Part shown: piece after piece, positions 50,901 to 62,359 of the stretch
Layout: the number at the start of each line of letters is the position of its first letter
Position numbering within the stretch: the stretch's first letter is position 1
Origin: Kudoa neothunni
Taxonomy: Eukaryota > Cnidaria
Assembly: GCA_964304625.1 (NCBI GenBank)
Contig: OZ199838.1
Coordinates: forward strand, 5,704,001 to 5,768,000
Direction: 5' to 3'
DNA: 64,000 nucleotides
Program-made: the position numbers and the translations under genes
The notes under the pieces: generated by a model
Told to the model about the DNA's origin: nothing
Seen by the model: only the letters and a program-made list of their open reading frames with translations
Databases searched by the model: none

Positions 50901-52269
50901 AATATTAGAACAATTAATATTAATTCCAGAAATTTTATTTGTTCATTGTTAGAATTTTTGCGCATAATGCTTAATTTGCTAACTTTTGTAATTTTTATAA
51001 GTAAAAATTTTTTTTCACTAAATCATGAGTTAGAATAACGAATGAACGTTAAATTAATAGAAAAATTACTCAAAATACACAATTTATTGAATCCGAATTC
51101 GGGTGCAACATTGTCCGGAATCGAGTGCAAAACCCGATAACGTATTTTAACCAAAAAATGATAGCAGAAAATAGTTCGGATGATCGATGATCTTATTGGG
51201 ATTTTAATGAGAAAAAAATATGCAGACAGTAACCTAGAATTTGAGAGTGGCTGGTCTGGTGAATTCTCTCATGATGACTCTGCCGAATATCCAGAAATTT
51301 CAAATGATTTAAAGTCATTTATAATGGGATATTAGAGGAGATATCAACTAATAAACCGGGTCTTCAGTGGATATATATCCAAAAATAAAGAAAAAGAACG
51401 AGATAACACAATAATGTTAGCAATAAGGTTAGTTTTATAGGGAATTCTGAAGATATTACGCCGATTATATCTTCATTCGGCTAAACCAGTGGTGGGCACG
51501 ATAAAAAAAGTAAGTATATAAATTAATTTTAAAATTCTTCTAATTAGTAAAGCTTAATAAGGAATTAAATAAATTTTTTAAATATAGAAATTTTGTGATT
51601 GGCATATTATTGTAACGATTGAAATACAGTAGGTGCCCACGAGTCGTCGCCTACTGTAATATGCTTTATACTTAATAAATTAAAATTTTGACTGAAGTTA
51701 TGAAAATTTAATAACACTTGTAAAGTAAACATGAAATATTTAAACAATGACTCTGATAGAATTATTTCACATTCATTTTAAACATAACATTCAATATAAC
51801 CTATTATATTATAAAAGAGGACTAAGTTATAGATATGAATATAATAAAATTAGAAAAAATTACATTTATGATATTTCAAATTACACAAAAATTGTTGTGA
51901 TCTAAATATCACCAATGCATGGAAGTAATTTTCTTAAAATTTATTACGAAATATTTCAATTCCAAAGTATGATATCAATAACTCGAAATTACAAAAATCG
52001 TAATTATTGGTAATTATCAATGTAATATTCACACTTTTTAAGGTTCTGTTAATGGTTTTTCAGAATAAAAATTCCACCCAACGAAGTTATCATAAATTAT
52101 TATTTGTTGCCCTGAATTATTTCTTTCAATTTTACTTAGTTATTTCAATAAATAAAAGAAATATGTATCATAAGGTTTTAACTCTTAATTAATTGGTTTT
52201 GCTTATTATAACTTTCAAAGTATTTTAAGGCCGTTTATTCTCTATTGTTATCGTTGATTTTCTCACCGA
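50901..52269. other. Intergenic stretch with small relics
   Basis: AT-rich non-coding sequence. Near 51225-51330 a Ser/Asp-rich broken frame may be a decayed transposase N-terminus, but no motif is clear. A 30-bp Tigger ends-only relic lies at 51627-51656 (separate entry). Confidence 0.35.
51627..51656. mobile_element. Ends-only relic: two Tigger-type tips back to back
   Basis: Thirty bases, opening CAGTAGGTGCCC and closing with the reverse complement of CAGTAGGCGAC, directly flanked by TA on each side (51625-51626 and 51657-51658). The tip CAGTAGGCGAC is identical to the left end of the Tigger element at 54990. The interior is gone, leaving only the inverted tips. Confidence 0.6.
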
Positions 52270-52440
52270 ATTCCCTAGGTTTCATTTGGTGCTGCCGCAT
52301 CAAGTTATATTCCTGTAATACAGGAACTGATTCGAGACGAGGCCAACAGACCACTTTATCCACTGAATGTGTGAAGAAATATTTCTGAGTCCAATCATCA
52401 TTAAAACTACGGTTTTCATCAATAAGTGTACGTTTTCAGG
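52270..52440 (-). pseudogene. hAT-type zinc-finger N-terminus fragment
   Basis: On the minus strand a frame reads RSFNDDWTQKYFFTH, then DKVVCWPRLESVPVLQEYNL and MRQHQMK. This is the BED-like zinc-finger head seen in the ZMYM/GTF2IRD2-type hAT transposases (W-x2-KYFF, then C-x2-C and YNLxRH). The second cysteine and the first His are lost, so the finger is broken. Nothing else of the transposase remains nearby. Confidence 0.6.
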
Positions 52441-53261
52441 GGGGGGATCATTCATGTTTAATTGTACGAACATGTGATGATAACAAACGATGATTAATAC
52501 GGGAAGCTTGAGCGCATTGTCACACGAGAAAATTAAGAAGATAAATAAAAAACCATTTTTACGTTAAGTTGATAAATTTTGGTACATCTCTACTACAAAA
52601 ATTTCCGGTTAAAAATCTAAGGATATCTAAAAAATTATGAAAATTACATCAACTTTATGCCTTTTAAAATATGGCGATATATAATTTGTTGTTAATGCAT
52701 CCTTCGTAATGAAAGATATGATAATCGTTCCTATTACGTTAAGCTTCTAATTTAGATATGAGTATCGCATGCTCATGTTTTCTAACATTTAGTTAATTTT
52801 AGATTCTTTTGTCGTAAATTGAATCTCAAGTACTAGTTTTTTCCAAAGTTGACAACCTATTATTTTGTTTTAAGCGCGCATTAGACCTTACTTGGATCAC
52901 TGTTACATACAATAATCATACGCAGGGTGCAAGCGTAGATAAAATATCAAATAGGATAACTGAAGCGAGTAAAAGTAACGGTCATAAATCTAAAATATTT
53001 TGTTTCTAGTTATAAAGTATATAAGATATCTATCGACAGAGTTTCGAGTAAACTGAAGTTTACTAACCCATTAATCTTAGGTAATCTGTTAATGTACGGA
53101 TTCAGACAACTTTGTTAAACATCGTTAATTGCATACTGAGGAAATGATGGATACATCGTGAAATGCGATTCATCTATAAAAACTAATTTAATGATGTCAA
53201 TTATCATTAACTTTACAGAAATTAAAATAGATATACAAAGTAGTTTTATGACTTTGCGCGC
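52441..53261. other. Intergenic AT-rich stretch
   Basis: No gene or repeat recognised; it should include the 3' end of the adjacent piggyBac copy, whose left terminus could not be placed. AAGCGCGCATTAG near 52873 and TTTGCGCGCTTAA near 53250 form a possible inverted pair. Confidence 0.3.
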
Positions 53262-54546
53262 TTAAAAAAAATAACGCATTCGAACGTTCAATCGTAACAT
53301 AAGACAACCTACGTAATATATTATATCACTCGGTTTAATTTCTTTCAATTTGAAACATTGAATGCAACATCTAGCTGAATGATCACTGCAAAAATATCGG
53401 TTATACAATCCACAAATCACAACAGTTTTCCTGTCACTTTTTCTATGGCAGATTTGACACCTATAAGGTTTCATTATTCATTTGGATGATAGTGGAGATG
53501 AGTTTGATGAAGGTCTTTCAATAGTTTTTTTATTCTTATTTTTTAGCAATAATGGATTATATAAGTTTTTGGAAATTTCCTTAAGAAATTCACATCTAAC
53601 GACGTTTGAGTTAAATATATCTTTACATGTGCAAATTGCATTTATAAAAGAAATATCTAATACATTAAAAAAACTATCATGGGCCAACGTTTGTTAAATC
53701 TTCTTGTCGAGACTGAAGCCAGCATCCGATCGATAATGTCGACGCCTCCATTGGATCTATTATAATGGACAATAACCTCCAGTTTTCGCTTCTCTCCGTT
53801 GATGATATTATCGTTCATTGAACCGGATGATAGAAGATTGACAGGTTTATTTTTTTTGTTCATATATGATACTATCATATTTTTGCCACAATACAGAAAG
53901 GTAGTGCTATAGAATTGCCTTTGTTTTGAGGGAAAGACACAAGGAGATAACTCTCTTATATTTTGGCGGATTGTACCCAATAGAGTAAGTTTTCTTCCAA
54001 GTAATTTATTAGAGAGATTTATCGAAGTGAAAAAATTGTCTGTTACTATATTTCGTCCAGAATAAGATAGGGGTTCAGTAAGGTGTAAAACAATATTTTC
54101 TGCACGTGATCTTGATATGGATGATTTTGTAAGACTCCAAATTAATCCATCTTTTCCAACCAATGAAGTGTCATATACGCCAAGATTGTCGTCATCAGTT
54201 TCTTGAGAGACATCCTCAATCATAACATCCTCGTATTCACTACCAGAAGAATCATCGTTATGTAATAAAAATTCAATTCAGAATCCATAGATATTTTCCT
54301 GATATTAAATTATTATTGAATGCAAAAAAGATTTAATATTATCTGGTGCAATCGATTGCCTTAATTGAACATGAACAATGTTCGGTTAGGTTACCTAAGA
54401 TTTGTTCAAATATTAGTTTTGATTTTCCTTAGTATTCTGTCGATAAATTTTTTTAATATCTCACATAACAAATTTAACGAAATTTACGTACAAAATTGTA
54501 AAATTAAAATGTTGGGTCGATTCGATCCCAAATGATCGTTAGAAGG
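53262..54546 (-). pseudogene. Internally deleted piggyBac transposon copy
   Basis: A second, different piggyBac copy on the minus strand. It starts with an acidic N-terminus (VSQETDDDNLGVYDTSLVGK, about 54210) that passes directly into SYSGRNIVTDNFFTSINL, skipping the roughly 250 residues that normally hold the first catalytic Asp. The downstream part keeps NGGVDIIDRMLASVSTRRF, a frameshift near 53680, DISFINAICTCKDIF and the Cys-rich RING-like tail CQICHRKSDRK...CGLYNRYFCSDHSARCC (53474-53330). The right edge near 54512-54546 has the same palindromic sub-terminal form as the copy at 1171-1206 (GGGTCGATTCGATCCC, then GATCGTTAGAAGG). It cannot be active. Confidence 0.85.
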
Positions 54547-54684
54547 TATCCTTCGAATTTTGGCTAAATAAAAAATCTAAATTATCCAATTTTCCTCATT
54601 TACATAGAAGAACGTATTTATGAAAAATAACTCAAATTAAAAAACAATAGAGTTAGGGGATAAAAAGTTATAGGTTATTCAATT

Positions 54685-56600
54685 TCATATTGGGGTCGAT
54701 TCTTGATATCTTCGAGATAATGTGATCATCAAAGAGATTTTAAAATCGCCTTTTGGTAGATTTTGGGAATATCCCCTTACTTCGAATTCAGCTGAGTCGA
54801 TACAATGCTCGGCATCATCAGCAATGGAATCAAATAAGGCAACAGAACAGTCATGGCCGTCATCTTCTGTATTTAAACTGGTTCTCGCACCAAGGTTGAA
54901 CAAATCATCACGGTCACTGATGATGGATAGATTCGCTGAGGTCTCATTGGTATCGCCATTAGTTTTGATAAAAGTAGAAAGGACAATACAGTAGGCGACC
55001 GTTAATTCGTAGGACCGATAATTCGTAACCTTCCTTAAAACTTTATCCACCCGGTTATAAATATCAGATAACATGTATTATGAGTTCTTAATTAAATATA
55101 AGTGTTATTTTTATATCTTATGTAATAAAAAGTTTTAAAATTTCGTAATAACCGATAATTCGTAATTATTTCTAAATGACCCAAAAAGAATTCACAAATT
55201 CATAATTCTTCAAGAGACATATGATATAATTACATATTATGATAGTTTATCGCCCTTAGATTGAAAGACGGAAACTATTAAACACTTCAAAATAGGTTAT
55301 ATTTCAAATTTAAATGGCATTTTAGATAAAAGGCTCAAATTAAACAGGCATTTGTGAGTCAATTACTTCTAGCTATACGAAGATCAATGCGGAAAGGAAA
55401 AGACGATGCTGATCAACGCGTGTATGATTGGCTCATTTGGATGAGGTCGAAAAGCATCGAATTATCGTCCATCGAAATAATTAACAACAGAAATGAGATT
55501 GATTCTTCTGAAAATGATTTCAAAAATGTTAGCTATGGATGGTTTCGTGACTTTAAAAATAGGTTCAACTTAAAAAAAATAGTTTCCATGTCGAAGCTAT
55601 CATGGTACCCATAGGAATCATTACAGATTAGAACACTTAACTTCTTTAAATTCTTGAAAATTATAAAGAGGATCAAATATAATATGTCGACAGGACCGCT
55701 CTGTTTTATCAATTAACGCCTCTTAAGTGATTCCTAAACATGTTTACTTTAATTCCAATAAATTGTTTTTCCGTACATTAAATGGAACCCAAAAGTTCTT
55801 AATAATGTTATTTCCATTATAACAATTATTTTTTCGCGCCAAAAGAGTGCTTTATTATTTTTTAGTTTTGATTTAAATTATGAGTATTCTTAAATCGATG
55901 AATCAATAAAAGCCAGTTTTTAATTTTATTTTCATCGCGCGCGCAGGAGATTTTGCGAATTAGACGTCACTAGCGTGAAATTTGTAATTATCCCTGGCCC
56001 TGAGGGGATTATGAATTGGTAGTCACCGACTCTAATTTGATTTAAATCGGTTGGAACGATGATAAGAGAAGATATGGAAGGTTCTATATCATCAGGGAGA
56101 GAAGGAGAAGTTTCTTTTTGAATGTGATTGCTTTCTACCGTTAAACTGTAGTTAGTTCGGATGTAGTCAAAGGATGAGCCACAATTCTGCTCGTAGCGAT
56201 CGCTGAAATGTCATCAGCGTTTACAAACACTATAAATTCATCTGGCAATGTTCCTTTCTAATTACGAGGATTACCAACTTTTCGATCTTTAAAAAAACTG
56301 AAGTTTTATCGTTTAAAACAAGTCCTCTTGTTTGCAGGAAGGCACAGAATGAACTTTACAAGACCTTTAAACGCAGGCGTTGCAAATTTGAATTCAGAAC
56401 ATGTTCAGCATTAACATCTGACTGCGCATTTATTGGCGCCATTGAAAAATTATTATTGTTGGATTTCCCATAATTGGGTGCAGTGTTATCAGTTCTGGCG
56501 GTCTCTGCATCTTTATAAGTTGAATCAGCACAAGTGAATTCATCCTAATGATTATTCAATGTACAGGCACGATCCAACCTTATGTTAATAATGTCGTCCG
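54685..56600 (-). pseudogene. Broken coding sequence interrupted by a Tigger element
   Basis: On the minus strand, a reading frame upstream of the inserted element (NHIQKETSPSLPDDIEPS...PTDLNQI, 56125-56036) continues in the same frame on the far side (IVLSTFIKTNGDTNETSANL, 54990 down to 54685) once the Tigger element and one TA are removed mentally. Further upstream, near 56190-56260, a frame reads LPDEFIVFVNADDISAIATS, which resembles the YADD box of LINE reverse transcriptases with the Tyr changed. This suggests a decayed retrotransposon, but the match is short and the downstream part is unassigned. Several frameshifts are present. Confidence 0.35.
54990..56033 (+). mobile_element. Internally deleted Tigger/pogo element
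   Basis: Bounded by TA-flanked inverted ends: CAGTAGGCGACCGTTAATTC on the left and the reverse complement of GAGTCGGTGACTACCAATTC on the right. The repeated ATAATTCGTAA motif near both ends is typical of Tigger sub-terminal binding sites. The interior keeps only the DNA-binding half of the transposase (55354-55614): a Tc5-type helix-turn-helix with DQRVYDWLIWMRSKSIELSS and VSYGWFRDFKNRFNLKK. No DDE core remains. Confidence 0.75.
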
Positions 56601-57122
56601 CCGAGCCGTAAATTAATCGAAATCCCTCAAACAAGGAAGAATACAATTAGAAGAGATGGCGGTAATATTTACCCAATTTCTTGTATAAGCAGCTTAGGTG
56701 CTCTCTATGGGCGCTTTTAAGGAGATAGAGCGAATAAAGACAACACGCGTCGCCTGGAATTTCATATCTCCTAATATACTGGTCCAATCTACCCGATTTT
56801 TGCGTCAACAGATTCTCCAGCATAAAAGAAACATTTTGGTTATAAAGAAAAATTTGCTTACGTTCGCAGAGTCGAACCCTGGTCGGCTGAAAAACGAAAA
56901 TAAGATTAAGTTAGTAATTACAGTCGTGATTGGATATTGCGGGCGCGATGTACTATAAAATACGATTTTTTTTGCGTTTACGTCGTGTACCAATTAGTAA
57001 AAATCAATTTTTTAAATGTAAATATATTATTTAATGTAATGTAATTTATCAAAGTTTGTCGAAAAAGCTTGTAATTTTAGTTCGTCGGAATCTTTCTCTT
57101 GATATTTTTAAAATCCGGTCCT
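56601..57122. other. Spacer containing a partial tRNA-Gly-like sequence
   Basis: At 56860-56890 the sequence matches the T-arm, variable loop and part of the anticodon stem of the intact tRNA-Gly at 62073-62144 (AGTCGAACCCTGGTCGGCTG, minus a 2-nt gap); the rest of the tRNA is absent. No protein gene is recognised. Confidence 0.55.
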
Positions 57123-58330
57123 TCATGGGATGTAAAACAAACAATCCGACGGATCTACTTTAATAAAAGCTTCCCTCAGAACGTTCACTGTATTTTTCAT
57201 TTGTTTAATTGGAATTTTGATGTCTTCAATGATTGACTCGCTATCGTCAGATTCGTCGCTTATGAGCAATAAGCTCTCACACCTTCTTGGTCTATAAAGT
57301 GACAATAACTTTATTGTCGTAATTTTATTTAATACCTCCAAATATTTTTGATTTTTAAAGCAATTAATAATAATTTGTGACGGAATACTATCCCAACATT
57401 TAGTTAGTGTTATCATTAAGTCAAGCAATGCATATTTTTTTATGGCAGGATCTTTGCATAAAACCATTCGCTTGGTCATTGAACTTTTGTACCTGCTTTT
57501 AAGATAGCGAATGATGCCTAAATCAAGGGGTTGTAAAATACTAGTTGTATTTTTGGGTAAGAACAAAAATTTGATATTTTCAAAGAAATCAATGTTTTTT
57601 TGGTAGCCTGGACATTGGTGCAACAGAATTAAAACTTTTCTATCCTGATTTATCATCCTTCGGTTAAACTTTCTCATTATTTCTATAAATACACTAGGCG
57701 TCATCCATGCACTTTTGTGTGCATAATATTCAAATGGGAGGTGTTTGGCTCTTAAAACATCTGGGATTTTGAAATTTCTCTATAACAACTAATGGGAACT
57801 TAACTCCATTTAAAGCTGAGGACGGTAAAACAGTCACCCTTTTTTTGGATAATTTTTCTCCTTAATTCCGGCTTCCTCCTTTAAAACGTAACTACTATTT
57901 TGTAACTGCTCATAATAAAGAGCAGTTTCGTCGATGTTTATAACGTCTTTTGGATTATATACTCTAATCGAATAAATGTTTTCAATAATCCATGAGTCGA
58001 CAGATGCAACATCTGCACTCGCAGCCCCTCCATTGAACTTTTTGAAAACTATCCCATATCTTGACTTGAACCTTCAAAGCCGCCCCTTGCTGTCCTTAAA
58101 ATTGGAAACTTTGTTCTCATTTGCAATATAAGAAGCCTTTTTGATAATCGCATCTCCCAACAGAACGTTACCATTCGACGGTTGTTTAACAAACCAATCG
58201 TACACTTCATCGTCTATATTTTTTAATCTGTCTGCCGAATGTCTCTCCCTTTTACTTTCAGTATCTGTATTTTTTAATTTATCTTCGTGCGAAAGAATTT
58301 TATCAAGTGTTGAATGACCTTAATTGTGAT
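57123..58330 (-). pseudogene. Tigger/pogo transposase with frameshifts
   Basis: Minus-strand Tigger-like transposase. The N-terminal DNA-binding part reads DEVYDWFVKQPSNGNVLLGD and ANENKVSNFKDSKGR (58240-58080). The core follows with RVYNPKDVINIDETALYYEQ (57970-57910), which contains the first catalytic Asp, GTVLPSSALNG, and then in the last frame MTPSVFIEIMRKFNRRM and FLPKNTTSILQPLDLGIIRY (57704-57500), which holds the third acidic position. The second catalytic Asp is lost: the usual LLxDNCPAH reads LLHQCPGYQ. Frameshifts lie near 57770-57850 and 58080. Terminal repeats were not identified. The element is inactive. Confidence 0.82.
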
Positions 58331-58433
58331 TTTACATTAATATTCAATAGAAGACTAGGCTAAATTACAATGGCCGTGCATCCAATGGGGAAAAATGAAA
58401 CACCTCGCAAAATGTCGGAAAAATAAATTTTTA

Positions 58434-59235
58434 CTATTTAAAAACCATTATATATTTAAATAAAGTCGATAATTCTTTTCTACTATATTTTCTTCGAAAC
58501 ATGAAATCAACAACATAGTTAAGAAGTGTTTCTGGGGTTTTATTTGTGGCATTTCTATATTTTCTTTTAAAGCCCCCATGTAGCTTCTATTTTGTTTGTG
58601 TGAACCTCGCTAGATGAAACAAATTCGGTTGTATGGTTAACAACTTCATGGAAGTAGCCTATAGAATTTGCATTTCTATATCCACCCCGGCAGTCAGACC
58701 ATATCATGGAGCCAACTTCGACATTTCTCGAAATGATCATCTCCAGAGTTTGTTGGTTTCTTACTGTCGTTATCTCCATAAAAACGTTGCCAATTTCGTC
58801 GATTCTTCCCACAATCCACTGCTCATGATTAGTCAAAATTCTACCTACATTGTATTTGCGTTTGCAAATTAAGCTTTCATCAACTTGGACAATCATTCTT
58901 GTCGCTCCAATTTTGGTAGAATTGCAGATAAAATAATTACAATATATATCGCGGATGAAGTTCTTCCAACCAAATACTGTTTTCGATGTCACCTTTTTTT
59001 CTTTGATTAAAAAATCTTGATTGTAAATATCATTCGAATAATAATACAGCAACTTCAATATTTGACTGAAACTTAGACAACTTCTTTCAAAACACTAACC
59101 TCTTCTAATAAAAAAATATTTTCGACATTTGTTACAATGAAAGATATAACCATCTGTAACACTTGCTATTTTTGTTAACGACATAGAGTCGCCACAACAG
59201 TTCACGTTCTTCGCAATTAAGCCAAAATGCATCAT
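58434..59235 (-). pseudogene. Second Merlin transposase copy, broken
   Basis: Related to the element at 29199-30256 but clearly diverged. The zinc ribbon reads NCCGDSMSL...YIFHCNKCRKYFFIRRG, then an in-frame TAG near 59100. The core follows with MIVQVDESLICKRKYNVGR, TTVRNQQTLEMIISRNVEVG, WSDCRGGYRNANS and HTNKIEATWG, the full D-D-E set. A frameshift at about 58570 separates the tail KRKYRNATNKTPETLLNYV...FRRKYS, ending at 58434. Loss of one base and one stop codon are the only clear lesions. Terminal repeats were not confirmed. Confidence 0.85.
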
Positions 59236-59311
59236 AAATTTGACGCACTACTCCGTATTTAAGTCCAACAAATCAATAAAAAATATATTAATGTCTTCTA
59301 AGTTGATGGTA

Positions 59312-61984
59312 CTAATTTCTGGCAGAGGAACTTTCTGGCAGAGGAACAACGACATTCATTTGGCGGCGTGCCAATATTAATCCGATTATAGCAACGAAGA
59401 CCATTTGCGCGCGCACTGACACTAAACCCCACTTTAGCCCGGCTTTTTTATCCTCATGATTCATTAGGACAATGTCAGGTCGGCGGTTTGAGGCAATGTT
59501 GGGGATTTGTTGATTAGTCCTGAGCTCCCAATTTTTGAAAGGTTGTATCTTCTTTATGATGAGCTCGAGGACCTTGTCATGTCGGTGGGTTTGTTGGTTA
59601 TTCGATATTCTGCACCCGTTGAGAACGTGGCGGAGGGTTTTGACATCACAGTTACAGTGTCTACACCGTTGATCAGGGGCTCTCTGTGTTTTGTTGAGGA
59701 CGGCCTTCGTCGGCAAATAGTTGATGCGTCCTAGGATACCAAATCTGTACGTTGATAAATCAATGTTACCTGTTCGGATCCAGGAGTTTGCTGTTTTCTG
59801 GTCGCCAACGGAGATGAAGGATCTTGCTTGATTGAACATTCCTGCCCAGTCATTAAGGTGAAGCAGTTGATAATTCCGTCGTAGCCGTTTGATACGGGTA
59901 ATATATGGGCTTCGATAGGGGTTACCACGGTTTTCACCAAAGATATCCTCAGGTTTGACGGGGGTGTCGAGGTCGATATTGGTGGGGTCGTCGTCATCTT
60001 CGTCTTTGAGGGCGAGTTGAATCTTCAAGGCCTTCCGATTCGTTCTCATCGAAGACAGAAGTAATTTGATGTCTCGAGTGGGAACCTTGCTCTCTTTCGA
60101 GATTAAGGTAGTCCACTGGACTCAAGGGGTTGGCCTTGGTCCGTTTGGCGACGACGGTTTTGAGGGATTCTCTGGAGACAAACTTGACGCGGTGATCGGT
60201 TTCGTGACTTCTCGAAAGCATCATTTCGCATTTTTGCGATACAAACCGCGAAGTCGACGAGTTTTTGCTTGCTCGGAGGTTCGTTCTTGTTGAGATGGTG
60301 TAATAGGAACTGCCGGTTGCGAGAATTCGTTTTCTTGCTGGTGGAGCTCGAATGATTGGGATGCTTGTGCTTCTTTCGGTGGTTGGTTGGCTCTCTTAAT
60401 TTGAGGCTCAAAAAACATGCCGAGACCTTTTGACAGGTTTTGACATCTGTCAATAAAGGTGTTGTAGAGGACAAGGGGTTCCAATCGGTTGTTGTGGTTG
60501 AGGAATATTTTGAGGTCTTTTGAGACCTCAGATATCTTCACTTGCTGAGCCGATTTCTGCTCTCTTTGCTTCTCGGAGTAGGATTTTGATATTGGAGAAG
60601 CATCGGTCGCGTCAACAGTGGCTGCAACGTTGGAAGTGGTGGGAATTGGGGATTGAACTTCTGAAGGGGTGGATGGATGGCTGTTGAGTTCCATCGTTAT
60701 CATCAGAAGGAGATTGAGAAGGTTGGGTGGACGGAGAGTTGGAGAAAACGCAGTTTTCTCTGACATCTCGGAGGAAGGAATCAATTTCTTGCGTAACTGG
60801 TTCATTTGAAGATGGAGAAGGGGATTTGGTGAGTTTGGATGGGTGGGAAACCGTATTTGTATATGGGATGTCTGGATTTCTTCTTTTTTGGAGACGAAAT
60901 TCAGATTCGAACTCGAATGTGGGAAATTCATCATCAGCTTTGTCATTATCAGCAGGAGCATCGGGTGCAGCTAATGGTGAAGTGAAGGTTGAGTGGAACG
61001 AAGCAGTGGATGAGATGGAACAAGTTTCATCATCATCGTTTCTGTTTAGATCGATTTTTCCGTTTAAAACGAAAAAATCGCGGGTTTTGGTTGTCGTTGA
61101 GGGTTCACTGGGTTGGTTTTCAGCAAACACATCTTCAACAGCCACAGTAAGTTGCTTGGGTGGAATGTCATCGTCATTGACATTAGTGTTGGTGGATTGG
61201 GAGGAGGAAGTTGAACAGACGGTGTGGAAGTGTCTGTATCGTCAATGTCTTCAGCAGAAGTGTTGTTATTGGAAGGAATGGAGGTTGTAGATGAAATGGA
61301 AGTTGTAGGAAGAGAATTGGTTTGTGGAAGTGCAATAATTTTGGTCGGTGTTAGCACAAGTAGGTTATCCGAGCTCATAACGTTCGAAAAGAGGCCATTT
61401 GCAGCATGTTCATCGACAATTAGCACTTCCAGTTCAGTCAATTTCCGTTCGTACGTCGCTTGTAGACGTTGGAATAGTACTTTTTTGGCTATGGGCATTC
61501 TCGTCACCATTTTGAGTAGTTCTGAGAGTGGTAGCCGCTTGATATTGGCTGTAAAGGGAGAAACCAGCGAAATTGCAGTATGGTGACCGCACATGGCGGC
61601 CATTGTTGTTGCTTCTTCTGTTGGTTCTCCAGCATCAGTACCAGTAGTATACGAAAGATCATCAGAATTAGCTAAAACAACTTCGTTCGAAGCTGTGTCA
61701 ACTAATCCAGAGTCTCCATTATTAGTGGTAGCATTGTTAAACACTGTGTCAACAATGTCGACAAATGTTTCATCCAATGCTACGAATTCTTCCACCAGGG
61801 AAGAATATAATTTTAGTAAGGCACGGTAACATTCACCGACCTTCTTTTCTATAGGCTTCAATCGCCTTCGTTTCTCAGTGCTTTCAAGATACGACAAATA
61901 ACAATGTCGGAAGACATCACTAATTTCGTATCTCAGCACGTAGCGCTCCAAATTCAAAAAACTAGGCATCGTTAGAATCGCCAC
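59312..61984 (-). mobile_element. R2-like LINE lacking its reverse-transcriptase core
   Basis: The 3' part (60049-59312) encodes the end of an R2/NeSL-type non-LTR retrotransposon: a thumb-like IKRLRRNYQLLHLNDWAGMF and WIRTGNIDLSTYRFGILGRI, then the CCHC knuckle CRHCNCDVKTLRHVLNGC. The restriction-like endonuclease motifs HRHDKVLELIIKKI and NRRPDIVLMNHEDKK follow. The 5' part (61984-60200) is a long, Ser/Thr/Pro-rich open frame starting MAILTMPSFLNLERYVLRY and changing frame near 61070 and 60600, typical of a LINE N-terminal region. No YxDD-type palm motif lies between them, so the polymerase is missing. GC content is far higher than in the rest of the window, and plus-strand frames here are antisense artefacts. 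Confidence 0.7.
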
Positions 61985-62072
61985 AACTTTCTAAACTAAA
62001 TAACAGAAAAAGCAGAAGCAACAAACTTCGGCAAGTTTGAGAAGCGTATGCAAAAAAGAAAAAACGACAGGC

Positions 62073-62144
62073 TGCGTCCGCAGGGAGTCGAACCCTGGTC
62101 GGCTGATTGGAAGTCAGCCATAATAACCGTTATACGACGAACGC
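62073..62144 (-). tRNA. tRNA-Gly (anticodon UCC)
   Basis: A complete 72-nt cloverleaf on the minus strand. The acceptor stem GCGTTCG pairs with CGGACGC (one G-T pair), followed by discriminator A. The D region GTATAACGGTTAT, anticodon arm GGCTGACTTCCAATCAGCC (loop with UCC) and T arm CAGGGTTCGACTCCCTG are all regular. The B-box GGTTCGACTCC fits the pol III consensus. No intron and no encoded CCA. The sequence is close to animal tRNA-Gly-UCC. Confidence 0.95.
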
Positions 62145-62359
62145 AAAGCTCACGGGTAAGTCGTTTAAGAATAATCTATATATAATTTTTGTTGGTATAC
62201 AGTATTTCATGATCAAATTGCAATTCGATCGCATGATATTGCAACTTCAATTTTAAATATCTATTTTCTTATATTTCTGTTGATAAAATTAAAAATGATA
62301 TTAGAGAAATTATTATTACTTCACATAAAGTGATTTATCGGATAATTTGAAAAGTTAAA

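Noticed and set aside
60727-61290. Plus-strand frame of 187 codons
   Set aside because: Antisense to the LINE N-terminal region; its length reflects high GC and Ser/Pro-rich coding on the other strand.
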